This document shows, piece by piece, positions 48,500 through 59,554 of a stretch of 64,000 nucleotides of DNA (the stretch's first letter is position 1; every line of letters starts with the position of its first letter). Under the pieces are notes generated by a model. It ran no database searches. It had not been told where the DNA came from and worked only from the letters and a program-made list of their open reading frames with translations. A program made the translations under genes and the position numbers. The stretch is from Cynocephalus volans (lineage: Eukaryota; Chordata; Mammalia; Dermoptera; Cynocephalidae). The stretch spans positions 30,494,293 to 30,558,292 of the forward strand of contig NC_084469.1 in the NCBI RefSeq assembly GCF_027409185.1, in the 5' to 3' direction.

Positions 48500-48950
48500 T
48501 GTGTAATTTTAAAACCTTATTGAGAAATAAGTAATACCATAAAATCCACCCATTTAAAGTGTACAATTCAATGGTTTAAATATATTCATACAATTTTGCA
48601 ACTATGACCACGATCTGATTTTAGAATATTTTCATCACTCCCAAAAGAAACCCTGTACCCATTAGCAGTCACTCTCCATGTCTCCCTTCCTGCAGATCCT
48701 GGAAGACACTAGTCTACTTTCTGTCTCTGTGGATTTGCTTATTCTGTAATCTTTTAAAACAAATCTCTAATGCTGAATGTTTATGTTCTTTCTACGTCTT
48801 TACTATTATTAACAACGCTCTGATAAATCATTTAATATGCATATTTTTTACATTTTGTCTGATTGTAGTCTTAAGATAAATTTCTAGAACTAGAATGTGT
48901 TTAATCAAAAGCATGTTCTTTTGTTTGTTTCCAAAGTCACAAAATGACAT
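48500..48950 (-). mobile_element. ancient L1 3' region, minus strand
   Basis: 'ACCATAAAATCCACCCATTT' (48,536) followed by 'AAAGTGTACAATTCAATGG', 'ACCCATTAGCAGTCACTCTC' (48,657) and 'GTCTCTGTGGATTTGC' are diagnostic of reverse-oriented old L1 3' ends. Confidence 0.8.
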
Positions 48951-49039
48951 TGTCGAGTGCACATTTTTCTCTTTTTTGTGTGTATCAAAAAATACTCAGT
49001 AATTGATGCTGGAGGAAATATTTTTCAAGTGTCACTCTG

Positions 49040-49104
49040 CGTGTGTATGTGTGTGGGGGTGGGGGCTGGTGATTGGGGAGTGGGGGGTGGAGAGAGAGAG
49101 GAAA
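49040..49104. repeat. G-rich low-complexity tract
   Basis: (GT)n merges into runs of G (GTGGGGGTGGGGGC... GGGGAGTGGGGGGTGG) and then (GA)n. Four or more G-runs within 50 bp could form a G-quadruplex on the plus strand. Confidence 0.75.
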
Positions 49105-49404
49105 GAATGGATTTTTTAGCATATTGCTATGACCATCAAGAAATATTAAATTAAATTTATAAAAAATCTAGAAGACCAAGTATAAGCAGTCTGGTATTTG
49201 CTTCAGCGTCCAGCATTATCACAATGATTTCTAGCATAAAAGAAAATTCATGGATCAGTATCTTTAATAACCTTCAGTAAAACTTGCGTCTACTATTCTT
49301 GGTTTTTTTAGAGGTCACTTTCCCAATGATTGTGATTTTATTCCAAAAAGTCTATTTGGCTATTTCGTTGCAGTATTTCTTGCAACAGTTATTGTATTTA
49401 TTTG

Positions 49405-49935
49405 TTTTTTAAAATAAATTTTGTGTATATTTGAGTTTTACCATATGATGTTGTGGAGTACATCTAGATAGTAAAATAGTTACTATAGTAAACCAAATTA
49501 ATGTATCTATCATTTTGATTGAGTTCATTTTAAAACTTCTTTTTTTAATTGAAGCATAATTGATTATACATATTTGTGGGGTGCAGAGTTGAATATCAAT
49601 ATCTGTGTATGATGTATGATGATCAAATCAATATAATTAGCATGTCCACCATCACAAAATGTAATAATTCCTTGTGTCCATTAACCAATTTCTCCCTAAT
49701 CCTCCTCCCCCTCCCCCTTTCCCACCTCTAGTAACCACAGTTCTGTTCTCTCCCTCTGAAAGCTCAATGTACTATTGTGATCTTCCTTCTTTCCTTCCTT
49801 CCTTTTATTTATTTTTTAGCTGCCACTTATGAGTGAGGACATGTGGTATTTCTCTTTCTGTGCTAGTTGTTTCACTTAACATAATTTTCTCCAAGCTCAT
49901 CCGTGCTGCTGTAAATGTCAGAATTTCATTCTGAA
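49405..49935 (-). mobile_element. L1 3' UTR fragments, minus strand
   Basis: Two reverse-oriented L1 3' modules: 'TTACCATATGATGTTGTGGA' at 49,439 and 'ATACATATTTGTGGGGTGCA' at 49,566, the latter continuing into 'GCCACTTATGAGTGAGGACA' at 49,821. A CCTT-rich tract lies at 49,784-49,804. Confidence 0.8.
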
Positions 49936-50059
49936 AACTTCTTTGTCTTTATCTCAATTTACCAGTACTAAAGGCTGAGAAAAGTAAAACATATTTCACA
50001 GATCAGATTGGCAAGGATAAATAAGCCTAGCATTTCCCATTAATTTATTTAAATTATTA

Positions 50060-50500
50060 ATTAATTTGAGGAGTGCAAGTTAGAACTATTTTCTCAGAGG
50101 ATGCTCTGACAGTATGTATAAAAATGATAATCGTGCATCCCTTTGGTTATATATAGACATATATCCATAAATATATGTAAAAATATATTCATTGATGTAT
50201 CATCATTAATAGGGGAAACTGGAAACAATCTAAATATACATGATCAAGATATTGATTAAAGATATATATGATACAATTAAAAAATGCAATAGTATGCAGC
50301 CATCAAAATTATGACAATACTGACTTAGAGAATGCCCTTCGGCATGTTGTTAAGTGTATAAAAATTATTTAATGAAAAACAAAGTTGGCAAAATATTCAC
50401 CAAAATGTGAACAGAGTCTGGGGTGATTTTTACTTTTTTTTACATTTTTCTGTGTTGCTTAAATTTTCCAAAATGAAAATAGTTTTTGTTTATAATCAAT
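50060..50500 (+). mobile_element. ancient L1 3' end, plus strand
   Basis: 'AGGGGAAACTGGAAACAATC' at 50,211, 'CAATAGTATGCAGCCATCAA' at 50,288 and 'GGCATGTTGTTAAGTGTATA' follow the 3' end of older L1 families in the sense direction. Confidence 0.75.
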
Positions 50501-50944
50501 AGATTGCAATATGGTAAAAAGTTATTTTATTTGGAAAAAATCCAAGGAATATCTTTAAAATTTTACATTTTAGGATATTGAAGAAATTTTAACATATTTC
50601 AAATATTAGCAATTGGCAATAGTGAATATAAATTTAATATGGAAGCTAATGCAGACAACATAACAAACAGTGAGAAAGATTGGCACACACACATATAGAG
50701 AGGGCGTGGATCAATTTTACTTATAAATATAATTACAATAGCCTAAATAAAACATTAACAAATCAATTTTATTAGTTTATACTGAGAACACAAGTATGGC
50801 TCAATATTAGGAAAGCTATTAACTGTGAGAGGCACTAAAAATCATCTGCTTAAAAATGCAACAGCTGTATTTGATTATTAAAATACTACCTGTAAGATGC
50901 AAATAGAGGGATAGTTGCCAAATATACACACCCTCTTCCTATTA
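50501..50944. other. AT-rich non-coding sequence
   Basis: Possibly more decayed L1, but too diverged to call by eye. Confidence 0.3.
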
Positions 50945-52930
50945 AAATCCTTTAAGATGCTTTATTTATTTATTTATTTATTTTTAATTTTAACTTCTCA
51001 ATATACACTGCCGTTGATTTTCATAACCCTTTATCCATTTTCCCCCCTCTCCCCCCCCAAATCATATCTGTTCACTTGTCTCAACAAGTTCAAGGAATTG
51101 TTCTGATTGTTGTGTCCTCTTCCCCTACACCCCCACCCTTTATTTGTTTTTGTGTTTCTCTATTTATTTATTTATTTTTAGCTCCCACAAATAAGTGAGA
51201 ACTTGTGGTATTTCTCTTTCTGTGCCTGACTTGTTTCACTTAATATAATTTTCTCTAAGTCCATCCATGTTGTTGTGAATGGTAGTATTTCATTCTTTTC
51301 TATAGCAGGGTGGAATTCCTCTGTATAGATATACCACAGTTTCTTATCCATTCATCTGATGATGGACATTTGGGCTGTTTCCAACACTCGACTATTGTAA
51401 ATAGGGCTGCAATAAACATGGGAGTACAGGTATCCCTTTGGCATGATGATTTCCATTCCTCTGGGTATATTCCCAGCAGTGGAATTGCTGGGTCATATGG
51501 TAGATCTATCTGTAATTGTTTGAGGAACCTCCATACTATTTTCCATAAAGGCTGTACCATTTTGCGTTCCCACCAACAGTGTATGAGAGTTCCTTTTTCT
51601 CTGTAACCTCTCCAGCACTTATCATTCTCAGTTTTTGGATATTAGCTGTCCTGATTGGAGTGAGATGTTTATCTCAAAGTGGTCTTGATTTGTATTTCCT
51701 GGATGCTGAGTGAAGTTGAGCATTTTTTCATGTGTCTGTTGGCCACTCGTATATCTTCCTTTGAGAAATGCCTATTCAGCTCCTTTGCCCATTTTTTAAT
51801 TGGGTTATTTGTTTTTGTTTTTGTTTCTTTCTGTAAAGTTGTTTCAGTTCCTTGTATATTCTGGCTATTAATTGTTTGTCAGAGGTATAGCTTGCAAATA
51901 TTTTCTCCCACTCTGTTGGTTGTGTATTCACTCTGTGGAATGTTTCTTTTGCTGTGCAGAAGCTTTTAAATTTGATGTAATCCTATGTTTATTTTTCCTT
52001 TGATTGCCTGTGCTTTTGGGGTCATATTCATGAAGTCAGTACCCACTCCTACTTCCTGGAGTGTTTCCCCTATGTTTTCTTTAAGGAGTTCTATTGTGTC
52101 CGGATGTATATTTAATTCTTTAACCCATTTTGAGTTGATTTTGGTATTTGCTGAGAGATATCAGTCTAGTTTCATTCTCCAACATATGAATATCCAGTTT
52201 TCCCAGCACCATTTGTTGAAGAGGCAGTCTCTCCCCCAGTGTGTAGACTTGGTGCCTTTGTTAAAGACCAGATGGCTATAGGTTTATGGGTTCTCTATTT
52301 TATTCCATTGGTCTGTGTGTCTGTTTTTATACCAGTACCATGCTGTTTTGGTTATTATAGCTTTGTAATACAGTTAAATTCAGGTAGTGTTATGCCTTCA
52401 GCTTTATTTATTTTTTGCTCAGGATCACTTTGGCTATACGTGGTCTTTTGTTATTCCATATAAATATCTGGATAGTTTTTTCCATTTCTGAGAAAAATGT
52501 CATTGGAATTTTGATGGGGATTAAATTGAATCTGTAGATCACTTTGGCTAATATGGATATTTTCACAATGTTGATTCTTCCAGTCCAAGAGCATGGGATA
52601 TCTTTCCATCTTCTAGTGTCCTCTTTAATTTCTCTGAACAGTGGTTTGTAGTTCTCTTTGTAGAGATTTTTCACATCCTTGGTTCACTTTATTCCTAAGT
52701 ATTTTATTTTTTGTTTGGCTATTGTAAAAGGCTAGCTTTCTTGATTTCTTTTTCTGCACATTCACTGTTGGGGTATAGAAATGCTACTGATTTTTGTGTG
52801 TTGATTTTGTATCCTGCAACTTTGCTGAAATTATTTATCAACTCTAGGAGGTTTTTTTTTTTTTTTTGTAGAGGCTTTAGTCTGTTCAATATATAGGATC
52901 ATATCATCTGCAAACAGGGACAATTTGACA
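50945..52930 (-). mobile_element. L1 3' half (ORF2 to tail), minus strand, 5'-truncated
   Basis: The plus strand opens with a T-rich (TTTA)n tract, the reverse of an L1 tail, then runs back through the 3' UTR ('CTCCCACAAATAAGTGAGAA', 51,182) and ORF2 C-terminus ('CTGGGTCATATGGTAGATCT', 51,489; 'GCACCATTTGTTGAAGAGGC', 52,207). It stops at the RT catalytic loop ('ATATCATCTGCAAACAGGGA', 52,901, the reverse complement of the FADD region). The truncation at the loop shows an incomplete reverse-transcription product. Open stretches of about 60-98 codons are remnants. It is among the less decayed L1 copies here. Confidence 0.92.
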
Positions 52931-53115
52931 GGACTCTGAGTGATCTGGGCACTGCTCAAATGCCCAACCTCTCCACTCCTGTCATACTGGGCTGTATTTA
53001 GTTCCTTAAACACAATAAGCCTTTTCTCACCTCAGGGCCTTTGCACACATAGCTCTCTGTAGGCAACACTCTTTGCTCAGGACTTTAGAAGACTGCCTTT
53101 TTTCTCTTTTTTGGT
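52931..53115 (+). repeat. L2 LINE fragment
   Basis: 'TCTCACCTCAGGGCCTTTGC' at 53,025 with 'GGCAACACTCTTTGCTCAGG' after it fits L2. Confidence 0.65.
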
Positions 53116-53924
53116 CCTTCATCTCTCAACAAAAAAGACATCAAAATTTAAAATGTGCTTATATGTCTCTACATGGTAGAGTTAAATCTAGCCTATATAT
53201 TCTCTCATTCTTTATTAAAGCTTTAAAGAAGATTTTAACAGCTTTATTGAGATTTTTATCTCACCTACATTAGGTTTCCAAAAGGAAAACATTCATAATA
53301 AACTATTTTAAAGTTTAATACATTCTAATTGTTTTGGTAAGATATAAAATATTGATCTAATGTTTGACCATAAATAATTAGACAATTCATCCCAATTTCC
53401 TGAATAATGCAACCTTTGCCTGTGATTTAAAGTACTGTCATAACAATCTGCTAAATTCCACATGCACTTGGCTCTGTTTCTGAGGTTGCATTCAGTTCTG
53501 CTCATTCCAACACTAGCATCTCATTGTTTTAGAGGCCTGGATATTTGGCAGGGCAAGTGTCTGCTTGTTACTTTCTTTTTCAACATTTTCCTAGCTTATT
53601 TTTATGTTTATTTTTACGTGAAACTTAGAGTAGTTGTTGTTTCCCAAAAATCCTGTTCTGATTTTTACTTCAAATAGGTTATGTATTAGATTAATTCAAG
53701 TGTATTTGCACCTTTGCAATATTTCATCTTTCTATCTAGAATCTTGGTAAATCTATCCATTTATTAAATTTTTATCTTAGGTCTCTCTGGAGTATTGGAA
53801 GGGACTGCCCAATTCTTGTTAACATCGTAATACTTAGATTAGTTTGATGGTAATGTGATGGGATTGCTTTGCGTTGTATTTTTAACCTGGCTATTGTTTA
53901 CATATATATTATATTAATAATAAT
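53116..53924. other. non-coding sequence, no gene seen
   Basis: AT-rich, with no recognisable exon. Confidence 0.35.
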
Positions 53925-54135
53925 AGACAATACTTGGGTGATCACTGCATGCCAACTCCATGTGTTAAAAACTTTATTACTTAATTTTATCCTTGCCACA
54001 ACCCATTTTGCACACAAAGGAACCAAGTCTTAAAGAGCTCAAGGAATCTGCCTGAGGTTTCACAGCTAGTAAGTGGCAGTGCTCAGAGAAGACTTCAAGC
54101 GTTGTGACAGCACAGTCTTAATCACTATACTCTGT
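53925..54135 (-). repeat. MIR SINE, minus strand
   Basis: Reverse-complement MIR: 'CAAAGGAACCAAGTCTTAAA', 'TTCACAGCTAGTAAGTGGCA' (54,059) and 'CAGTCTTAATCACTATACTC' (54,111). Confidence 0.85.
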
Positions 54136-54660
54136 GGCTTACCGGGGCCATTAGTTTGGGGTCCATTCATTTTGTGATTGGCCACTTCCCTGACATCCCT
54201 TTTTATTTCTAATGACATTTCAGTTGATTGTCTTAGATTTCCCAGGTAGATCATCTTATCAGCAAATAACAATAATTTTTCCTTTCTCTTCCCATTATTT
54301 TTTTCTTTTTCCCCCTTTGTGTAGTTGTGCAATATCCACTTCTATAATGCACACACCTATTTTAAATATCATTTTAAAACATATGCAATATCACAACATA
54401 ATAGTCCTTAAACACTTTAAGAATATAGAAAAATTATAGGATTTAAGTTAAATCATAGACATTTTTTCATTAATATTGAATGTGCCAGAAGTTGCTGGGA
54501 TGATTAAGTTCCATAAAGATTTTCCATGTCATGTTTTTGTGCCTGTTATTACTTTGTTGCCTATTTAAAAATATTATAAAATTTAGTCTAAGATATTTTT
54601 TATGCTCAGAAAATAGATGGATTTGCTTACCTTCATTTCCTTATTCAATTGAGGGCACTT
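54136..54660. other. non-coding sequence upstream of the OR1D pseudogene
   Basis: A possible old reverse L1 scrap lies at 54,215-54,330. No clear promoter motif is visible by eye. Confidence 0.35.
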
Positions 54661-54675
54661 TGTAAATGTTTGTTG

Positions 54676-54690
54676 GTGCTAATTTTGCAG
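54676..54690 (+). promoter_or_regulatory. splice acceptor before the OR coding exon
   Basis: GTGCTAATTTTGCAG ends 12 bp before the OR1D-like ATG. OR genes commonly have untranslated upstream exons spliced to a single coding exon, so this is a plausible acceptor retained in the pseudogene. Confidence 0.5.
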
Positions 54691-54702
54691 AAAGTTGGGG
54701 AA

Positions 54703-55612
54703 ATGGATGGAGGCAACCAGAGTGGAGACTCAGAGTTCCTGCTCCTGGGGATCTCAGAGAGTCCAGAGCAACAGCAGGTCCTGTTTGGACCTTCCTGTCT
54801 ATGTACCTGGTGGCAGTGGTGGGAATGTGCTCATCCTCCTGGCCATCGGCTCTGGCTCCCGCCTGCACACTCCCATGTGCGTCTTCCTGGCCAGCCTCTC
54901 TTTCACTGATCTCTTCTTCATCACCAACGCAATCCCCAACATGCTGGTGAACCTGCAGTCCCAGAACAAAGCCATCTCCTATGCAGGGTGTCTGACACAG
55001 CTCTACTTCCTGGTCTCCTTGGTGGCCCTGGACAACCTCATCCTGGCTGTGATGGCATAGGATCGCTATGTGGCCATCTGTCGACCCCTGAACTATGTCA
55101 CAGCCATGAGCTCTGGGCTCTGTATCTTGCTCCTCATCTTGTGTTGGGTGCTCTCTGTCCTCTATGGCCTCATCCACACTCTCCTCATGACCAGGGTGAC
55201 CTTCTGTGAGATGTACGTCCTGCTGAGGCTTGAGTGTTCCAACACCAAGGTCAATCACACAGTGCTGGTTGCCACGGGCTGCTTCATCTTCCTCACTCCC
55301 TTAGGATTCAGGATCATGTCCTATGTCCGCATTGTCAGAGCCGTCTTCCAAATACCCTCAGCCACTGGGAAGTACACAGCCTTCTCCAACTGTGCCTCCC
55401 ATTTGGCTGTGGTGTCCCTCTTCTATGGGACACTCGGTAAGGTCTATCTGCAGCCTCTCCATACCTACTCCATGAAGGACTCAGTAGCTACAGTGATGTA
55501 TGCTGTGGTGACCCCCATGATGAACCCTTTCATCTACAGTCTGAGGAACAAGGACATGCATGGGGCTCTGGGGAGACTCCTCCAAGGGAAAGCCTTTCAG
55601 AAGTTGACATGA
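54703..55612 (+). pseudogene. olfactory receptor pseudogene, OR1D-like
   Basis: From the ATG at 54703 the frame reads [20 protein letters not shown], close to the start I recall for human OR1D2/OR1D5. It switches frame twice by apparent single-base losses, at about 54,784 ([10 protein letters not shown]) and about 54,821 ([11 protein letters not shown]). In the third frame it reads through TM2 and TM3 to MA, then a TAG at 55058-55060 replaces Tyr in the MAYDRY motif. After the stop it continues to a normal C-terminus and TGA at 55610-55612, with intact [17 protein letters not shown] in TM7. Compared with OR1D2, about ten residues (30 bp) are missing in frame at about 55,203-55,209: RVTFC runs directly into EMYVLL, removing part of extracellular loop 2. 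A splice-acceptor-like TTTTGCAG ends at 54690, as is typical upstream of OR coding exons. No functional odorant receptor is expected. The exact orthologue (D2, D4 or D5) is unresolved. Confidence 0.93.
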
Positions 55613-55814
55613 GAGTAACTTGGATCATTGAAGTTGAGACTGGAAATTTCCTCCGCCATGTGTAAGGTATGGGGTGGGAGATGTATAGAAGTGAGAATGA
55701 GTTTATCAATTTGTGCTAAAGAAAAGACACTTCTGTGTAACCTGATGCCCCCCAGAGCTCACTAGCCTTGGCAATAAATAAGGTCAGACCAACATCTGCA
55801 AATCGAGAATCCCG
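55613..55814. other. 3' flank of the OR1D pseudogene
   Basis: No repeat is recognised. No poly(A) tract directly follows the stop, so the locus is not an obvious retrocopy. Confidence 0.4.
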
Positions 55815-55905
55815 TACCTCAGAGAGTAGCTGTGAGGATTAAATGAGATAATGTGCAGAGTTCCAAGGCAGAGTGCCAGGCCTATCGTAAACACTGTTGT
55901 TATCA
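55815..55905 (+). repeat. MIR fragment, plus strand
   Basis: 'GTACCTCAGAGAGTAGCTGT' followed by 'GAGGATTAAATGAGATAATG' is the 3' half of MIR. Confidence 0.8.
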
Positions 55906-55954
55906 AGCAGGGACAGCTGGGCAAAAGCAGCGAGTCAGGAAACAGCCTTTTATT

Positions 55955-56530
55955 ATTTTTATTAAACTAATAATATGAACTTACTGTAGAAATATTAAAA
56001 GTACAAATAAGCCCCAAATAATTGTATTTCTACCATCCAAGGACAACTATTACTTTCACTTAGTGTAAATTCTAGACTTCGATCTCTGCTAAATACTTTT
56101 TTTTTCCAGAATGAATTCAGATTGTTTGGAAACTTGCTTTTTCACTTCACAATAATAACATCTTTCTATATTAATAAATATCCAGTTACATTATTACTTA
56201 ATGCCTGCAGAGTATTTCAGTGTTCCATTTAATGCATATCTCATAATTCATCTAACACACTTCCTATTATCCAATATCTAGTTGTTTTCAGTTTTTCCAA
56301 GGTCAATAAATATCTCTGTATGGACATCTTTGTTCACTTACCCATTATTCCTTTTGGGGAAACTGATGAAGTGAAGTTGCTGGGCCAAAGGTTTTATTTT
56401 CAGGGCCTTTGCATATATATTTTACCCGATCGGCCTCAACAAAATTTGTACCAATTTACACTTTCACCAACAGGGGACATAAGCACTTGTTTTGTTCCAT
56501 TCGTGTTTATTGGCTTTGTGATAATGTAAA
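55955..56530 (-). mobile_element. ancient L1 3' region, minus strand
   Basis: Reverse-oriented text such as 'GTGAAGTTGCTGGGCCAAAG' (56,371) and 'TTGTACCAATTTACACTTTC' (56,445) is typical of old L1 3' ends. Confidence 0.65.
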
Positions 56531-57469
56531 GGAGAGGACGCTCTAGGAACTTTTAAGTACAATAGGCAAAAGGGAAAGTAACATTGTGCTGCTTTAACAA
56601 CGCTATGCTGGTTAACATTGTACTAAAAAGTGAGCGGGGCTAGGTTTCTAGGATCTTAAAAAAAAATAAGCAGAGGACCAATAAAAAGTAAGCCCCAGAT
56701 TGGGGTCAACTCGGGGGTGAGAGTAGGGGTTGTAAGCTCCCTCTCCATCACCACATCCAGAGGAAGACACTGGGGGGTGGGGACTGGCCACAGGCTGGGG
56801 CTGCTGCAGTGGGGCTACCCCTCCCTTCCTGGTAGGAGGGTGGGGTCCCACAGGGGTGGAGGCCTGGTCTACAAGGAGTCACCTCCTCCATGACCATCCA
56901 GTGGGAGGATGTCCAGACCATGGATGTGCCTGCCTTGGACAAAGGAGGTTTAAAGAGGACATGGCAGCTGGTGCCTCTGCTTTCTTCTTTGTCTTTTTTA
57001 CTCCAACAAATACACATTTTCTTTAAAAATTCTGAGAGTGAATAGTGCTTAATTTTGTCTTCTGAGCTATGGCAGATTGTGACAGGCTGTTGCTACATCA
57101 GGGCATTTAGTCATTGCTTCCCATAGGTTAGTTAAAAGTTCTGAGACCTAAGCTTTGGTTATATGTCTTAGGGAGAAGAAGAACAAAATAATTTGAGCTC
57201 TATTGAAAACAAATGACCACAGTGGACCCTGTCAAGGCACCTCCCACCCAGCTTGCAGTATAAACCCGTGGTCCGTGTCTGAAACTGACATGGGAAGGCA
57301 GGGCTTTTGGATTTCCTATGTTAGACTACAGTTTTTCTTTAAGAAGGTATTTAATATCTGCCTCTGGTTTTGAGTCCCAGGTTCTCAGTTTCATGGGCCC
57401 CACTCTTACTGCTTTAACTCACTGAAGTCTGTCTGGAGTAGTAACCATCTCCCCATGGCCTCACTAACA
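56531..57469. other. non-coding sequence, no gene seen
   Basis: The GC-rich part at 56,690-56,960 has overlapping minus-strand frames (up to 89 codons) but no recognisable protein. Confidence 0.35.
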
Positions 57470-57976
57470 CTGTATGTTATCATTTTAATACATTTTTGTT
57501 ATCCTGTGGGTACAAATTGTATCCCATTGTTTTCACTGGAATCACTCTGAGGCAGTAAGGTTGGACTTTTTCCTAGTATTTGTTAGTAACCCATTTCCTT
57601 TGTTACTTATTCTTGTACATTTTTTTGTTAATTTGTATTGTTCAGTTTCCAGTACCAGGAACCCCTACTTATGTCTCTCCTTCAGAAATAAGCATGATTC
57701 TGAATTTTGTGGTAATCATTTTCTTCCTTCCCGTCCTGGTTTTATTACATATATAAGTATCCTGAAATATGTACATTATTTATGCTGGCAAATTTTTGAA
57801 ATTTAATGTAAAAGGCATCATGTTATACATATTCTTTTGTATCAGGTTTATCTAGGTATAAATTACATACATTAGAATTTACGTACAACTTAAAGCTACA
57901 ACTTGATGAGCTGTGGCAAATGTACTTACTACTGTAATCTCCACCACAATCAAAATGCAGAATATTTTCCTCTCCT
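57470..57976 (-). mobile_element. ancient L1 3' fragments, minus strand, left part
   Basis: 'TTGTATCCCATTGTTTTCAC' at 57,517 and then 'CTACAACTTGATGAGCTGTG' (57,896) with 'CCACCACAATCAAAATGCAG' match reverse-oriented L1 3' sequence. The text stops near 57,977 and resumes at about 59,325. Confidence 0.65.
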
Positions 57977-57977
57977 C

Positions 57978-58410
57978 TGTTAAAGTCAAAAGAATAGAGT
58001 GAGACAAATCTCTAAGGGAACGTTTTATTGCAATCTGGGGCACACATTCGGACCAGGATGGTATCTGGTATGTCTGAAGAACAAAGAAAAGTCTGGGAGT
58101 TTTATCACAGAGAGGAATGTTTTGTATTGTTTTGAAAGACAGCTCATTGGCACTAGCAAAGTTTTGGGGAGTTTGCAGGTTTTGATTGGATGAGTGATGG
58201 TTGTGGATAAAATGAATCTTAGAGTCATGGCAGGTTGTTTCAGCAGCTACTTGGTACAAACTTAGTCTTAGGGTTGCAGAGGGTTGTTTCAACAGCTGGG
58301 TCTGTAGAAAATTATTTTTGGAGTAGGTGCTACATGCTCCTGGCCCCTTGACTCCAATTTTAGTTTGGGTATGACAAGAACGATCCAATTTGTATAAGCA
58401 ACTTTCACAA
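57978..58410 (-). mobile_element. retroviral-type LTR, minus strand, inserted in L1
   Basis: Read on the minus strand this has LTR-like features: a U3-like part, a poly(A) signal AATAAA at 58,029-58,024 preceded by GATTGC, and a U5-like ending 'AGAGATTTGTCTCACTC...TTTAACA' closing at 57,978. The pattern suits an ERV1 (gammaretrovirus-like) LTR. A 169-codon open frame overlaps it but is not a viral gene that I can recognise. The insert separates two parts of one old L1, so it is younger than that L1. The outer boundary and a target duplication were not resolved. Confidence 0.5.
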
Positions 58411-59324
58411 CCTCAAGTGTTTCCTAGTGAGATCAAGCACGTACCTCACTTCCTTAAAGCACCTCAAAAGCTTAGGTACAAGGGGGAATAGGCTTGGTTT
58501 TCCCCCTGATATGAGATGTTTTAGACTCTGCGAGGTAGACTCTCCAGTTGAGGAGCTGGAATTTACAGACAGCAATTAAGGGAGGACCCGACAGGCAGCT
58601 GGACAAATGGGCTGTAACCTAGGTCATAGAGGGAGCCATAAACTAGGTCCATTAAGGATGGACCTTATCCATTTTAGGATAAAAGGCACTATTTCAACCT
58701 GTATCCTTGAGATGTGTTCAAAGGGACAAGTATCAATCTAATGGAACGTGCTGACCGGGTGTGGACTGCAAGGACCCCAGACTAAATGGTGCCAAAAGAT
58801 GATAAGCAAAGTCCCCAGAGAATTTTCCTTGTTTCAAGAGATTCGATCAATCGGAAACATCCACCAGCTGCCCACGCTGCCTCAACTTCCTGTCCCACCC
58901 AGTGTGCCTTTTAAACTCTTTGCTTGAAGTGGGGTGGGGGAAAGGGGGAGGGGGAGGGGGTGGGAGGTCGGGGATTAATTGGGTGGGGTTCACGGGGTAT
59001 ATCACAATTTGTGGTAATGGGCATGCTGCCAGTATTGATTGGGACATCACATCTTGGGCACAGTGGTAATGGTCAGCTTTGTATCCCATAAATATTTATT
59101 ATCAATAAAAACAAACAAACAAAACTCTGCTTGGAAATTTTCCAGGAGCTCTGGGATTTTTTCCAGCATTAGCTGCTCTGGGTCTCCTTACTTGGACTGG
59201 TAATAAGTGTCTACTTTGTATCTCTGCAATACTGGTTTCAGTGGATTGAAGTAACTGGGCACTAGGTGAGGGAACCCAATTGTGGTCCGGTGACACTAGT
59301 GTTCCCTTTTGTTTCTCCACCACA
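58411..59324 (-). other. rest of the insert within the L1, partly unclassified
   Basis: This lies between the LTR-like part and the resumed L1 text. It may be further U3 sequence to about 58,860 followed by another element. A G-rich tract (58,929-58,976) and a CAAACAAACAAA run at 59,110-59,121 are present. No open frame of interest is seen. Confidence 0.3.
58929..58976 (+). repeat. G-rich tract, possible G-quadruplex
   Basis: GTGGGGTGGGGGAAAGGGGG is followed by two further GGGGG runs, GGTGGGAGG and CGGGG. At least six G-runs with short loops meet the usual sequence rule for a quadruplex. Confidence 0.75.
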
Positions 59325-59520
59325 GATCCCTGACAGCCATAGATCTGCTTCTTTCACTCTAGATTAGTTTGTATTTTCCAGAATTTAAGACAAATGGCAT
59401 CGTTTGTGTCTGATGTCTTTCAATCAGCATAAGGTTTTAAAATGCATGGATGTTGTTGTGAATGTCAATAGTGTGTTCCTTCCTACTGCTGACTGGTATT
59501 GTTTGCGTGCATTTACCTGC
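59325..59520 (-). mobile_element. ancient L1 3' fragment, right part
   Basis: 'CTCTAGATTAGTTTGTATTT' (59,358), 'GTCTGATGTCTTTCAATCAG' and 'GCATGGATGTTGTTGTGAAT' continue the old reverse L1 interrupted at about 57,977. Confidence 0.7.
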
Positions 59521-59554
59521 TGAGGGGCATTTGGATGGCAGGCTAGGCAGCCCC

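Noticed and set aside
2561-54000. Human neighbour genes of ABR or the OR cluster (BHLHA9, RAP1GAP2)
   Set aside because: I looked for a bHLH reading frame and for recognisable exons. None was found, but short exons could be missed by eye.
57879-58388. 169-codon minus-strand frame as a viral protein
   Set aside because: It lies over LTR-like regulatory sequence with a poly(A) signal and shows no retroviral protein feature that I can recognise.
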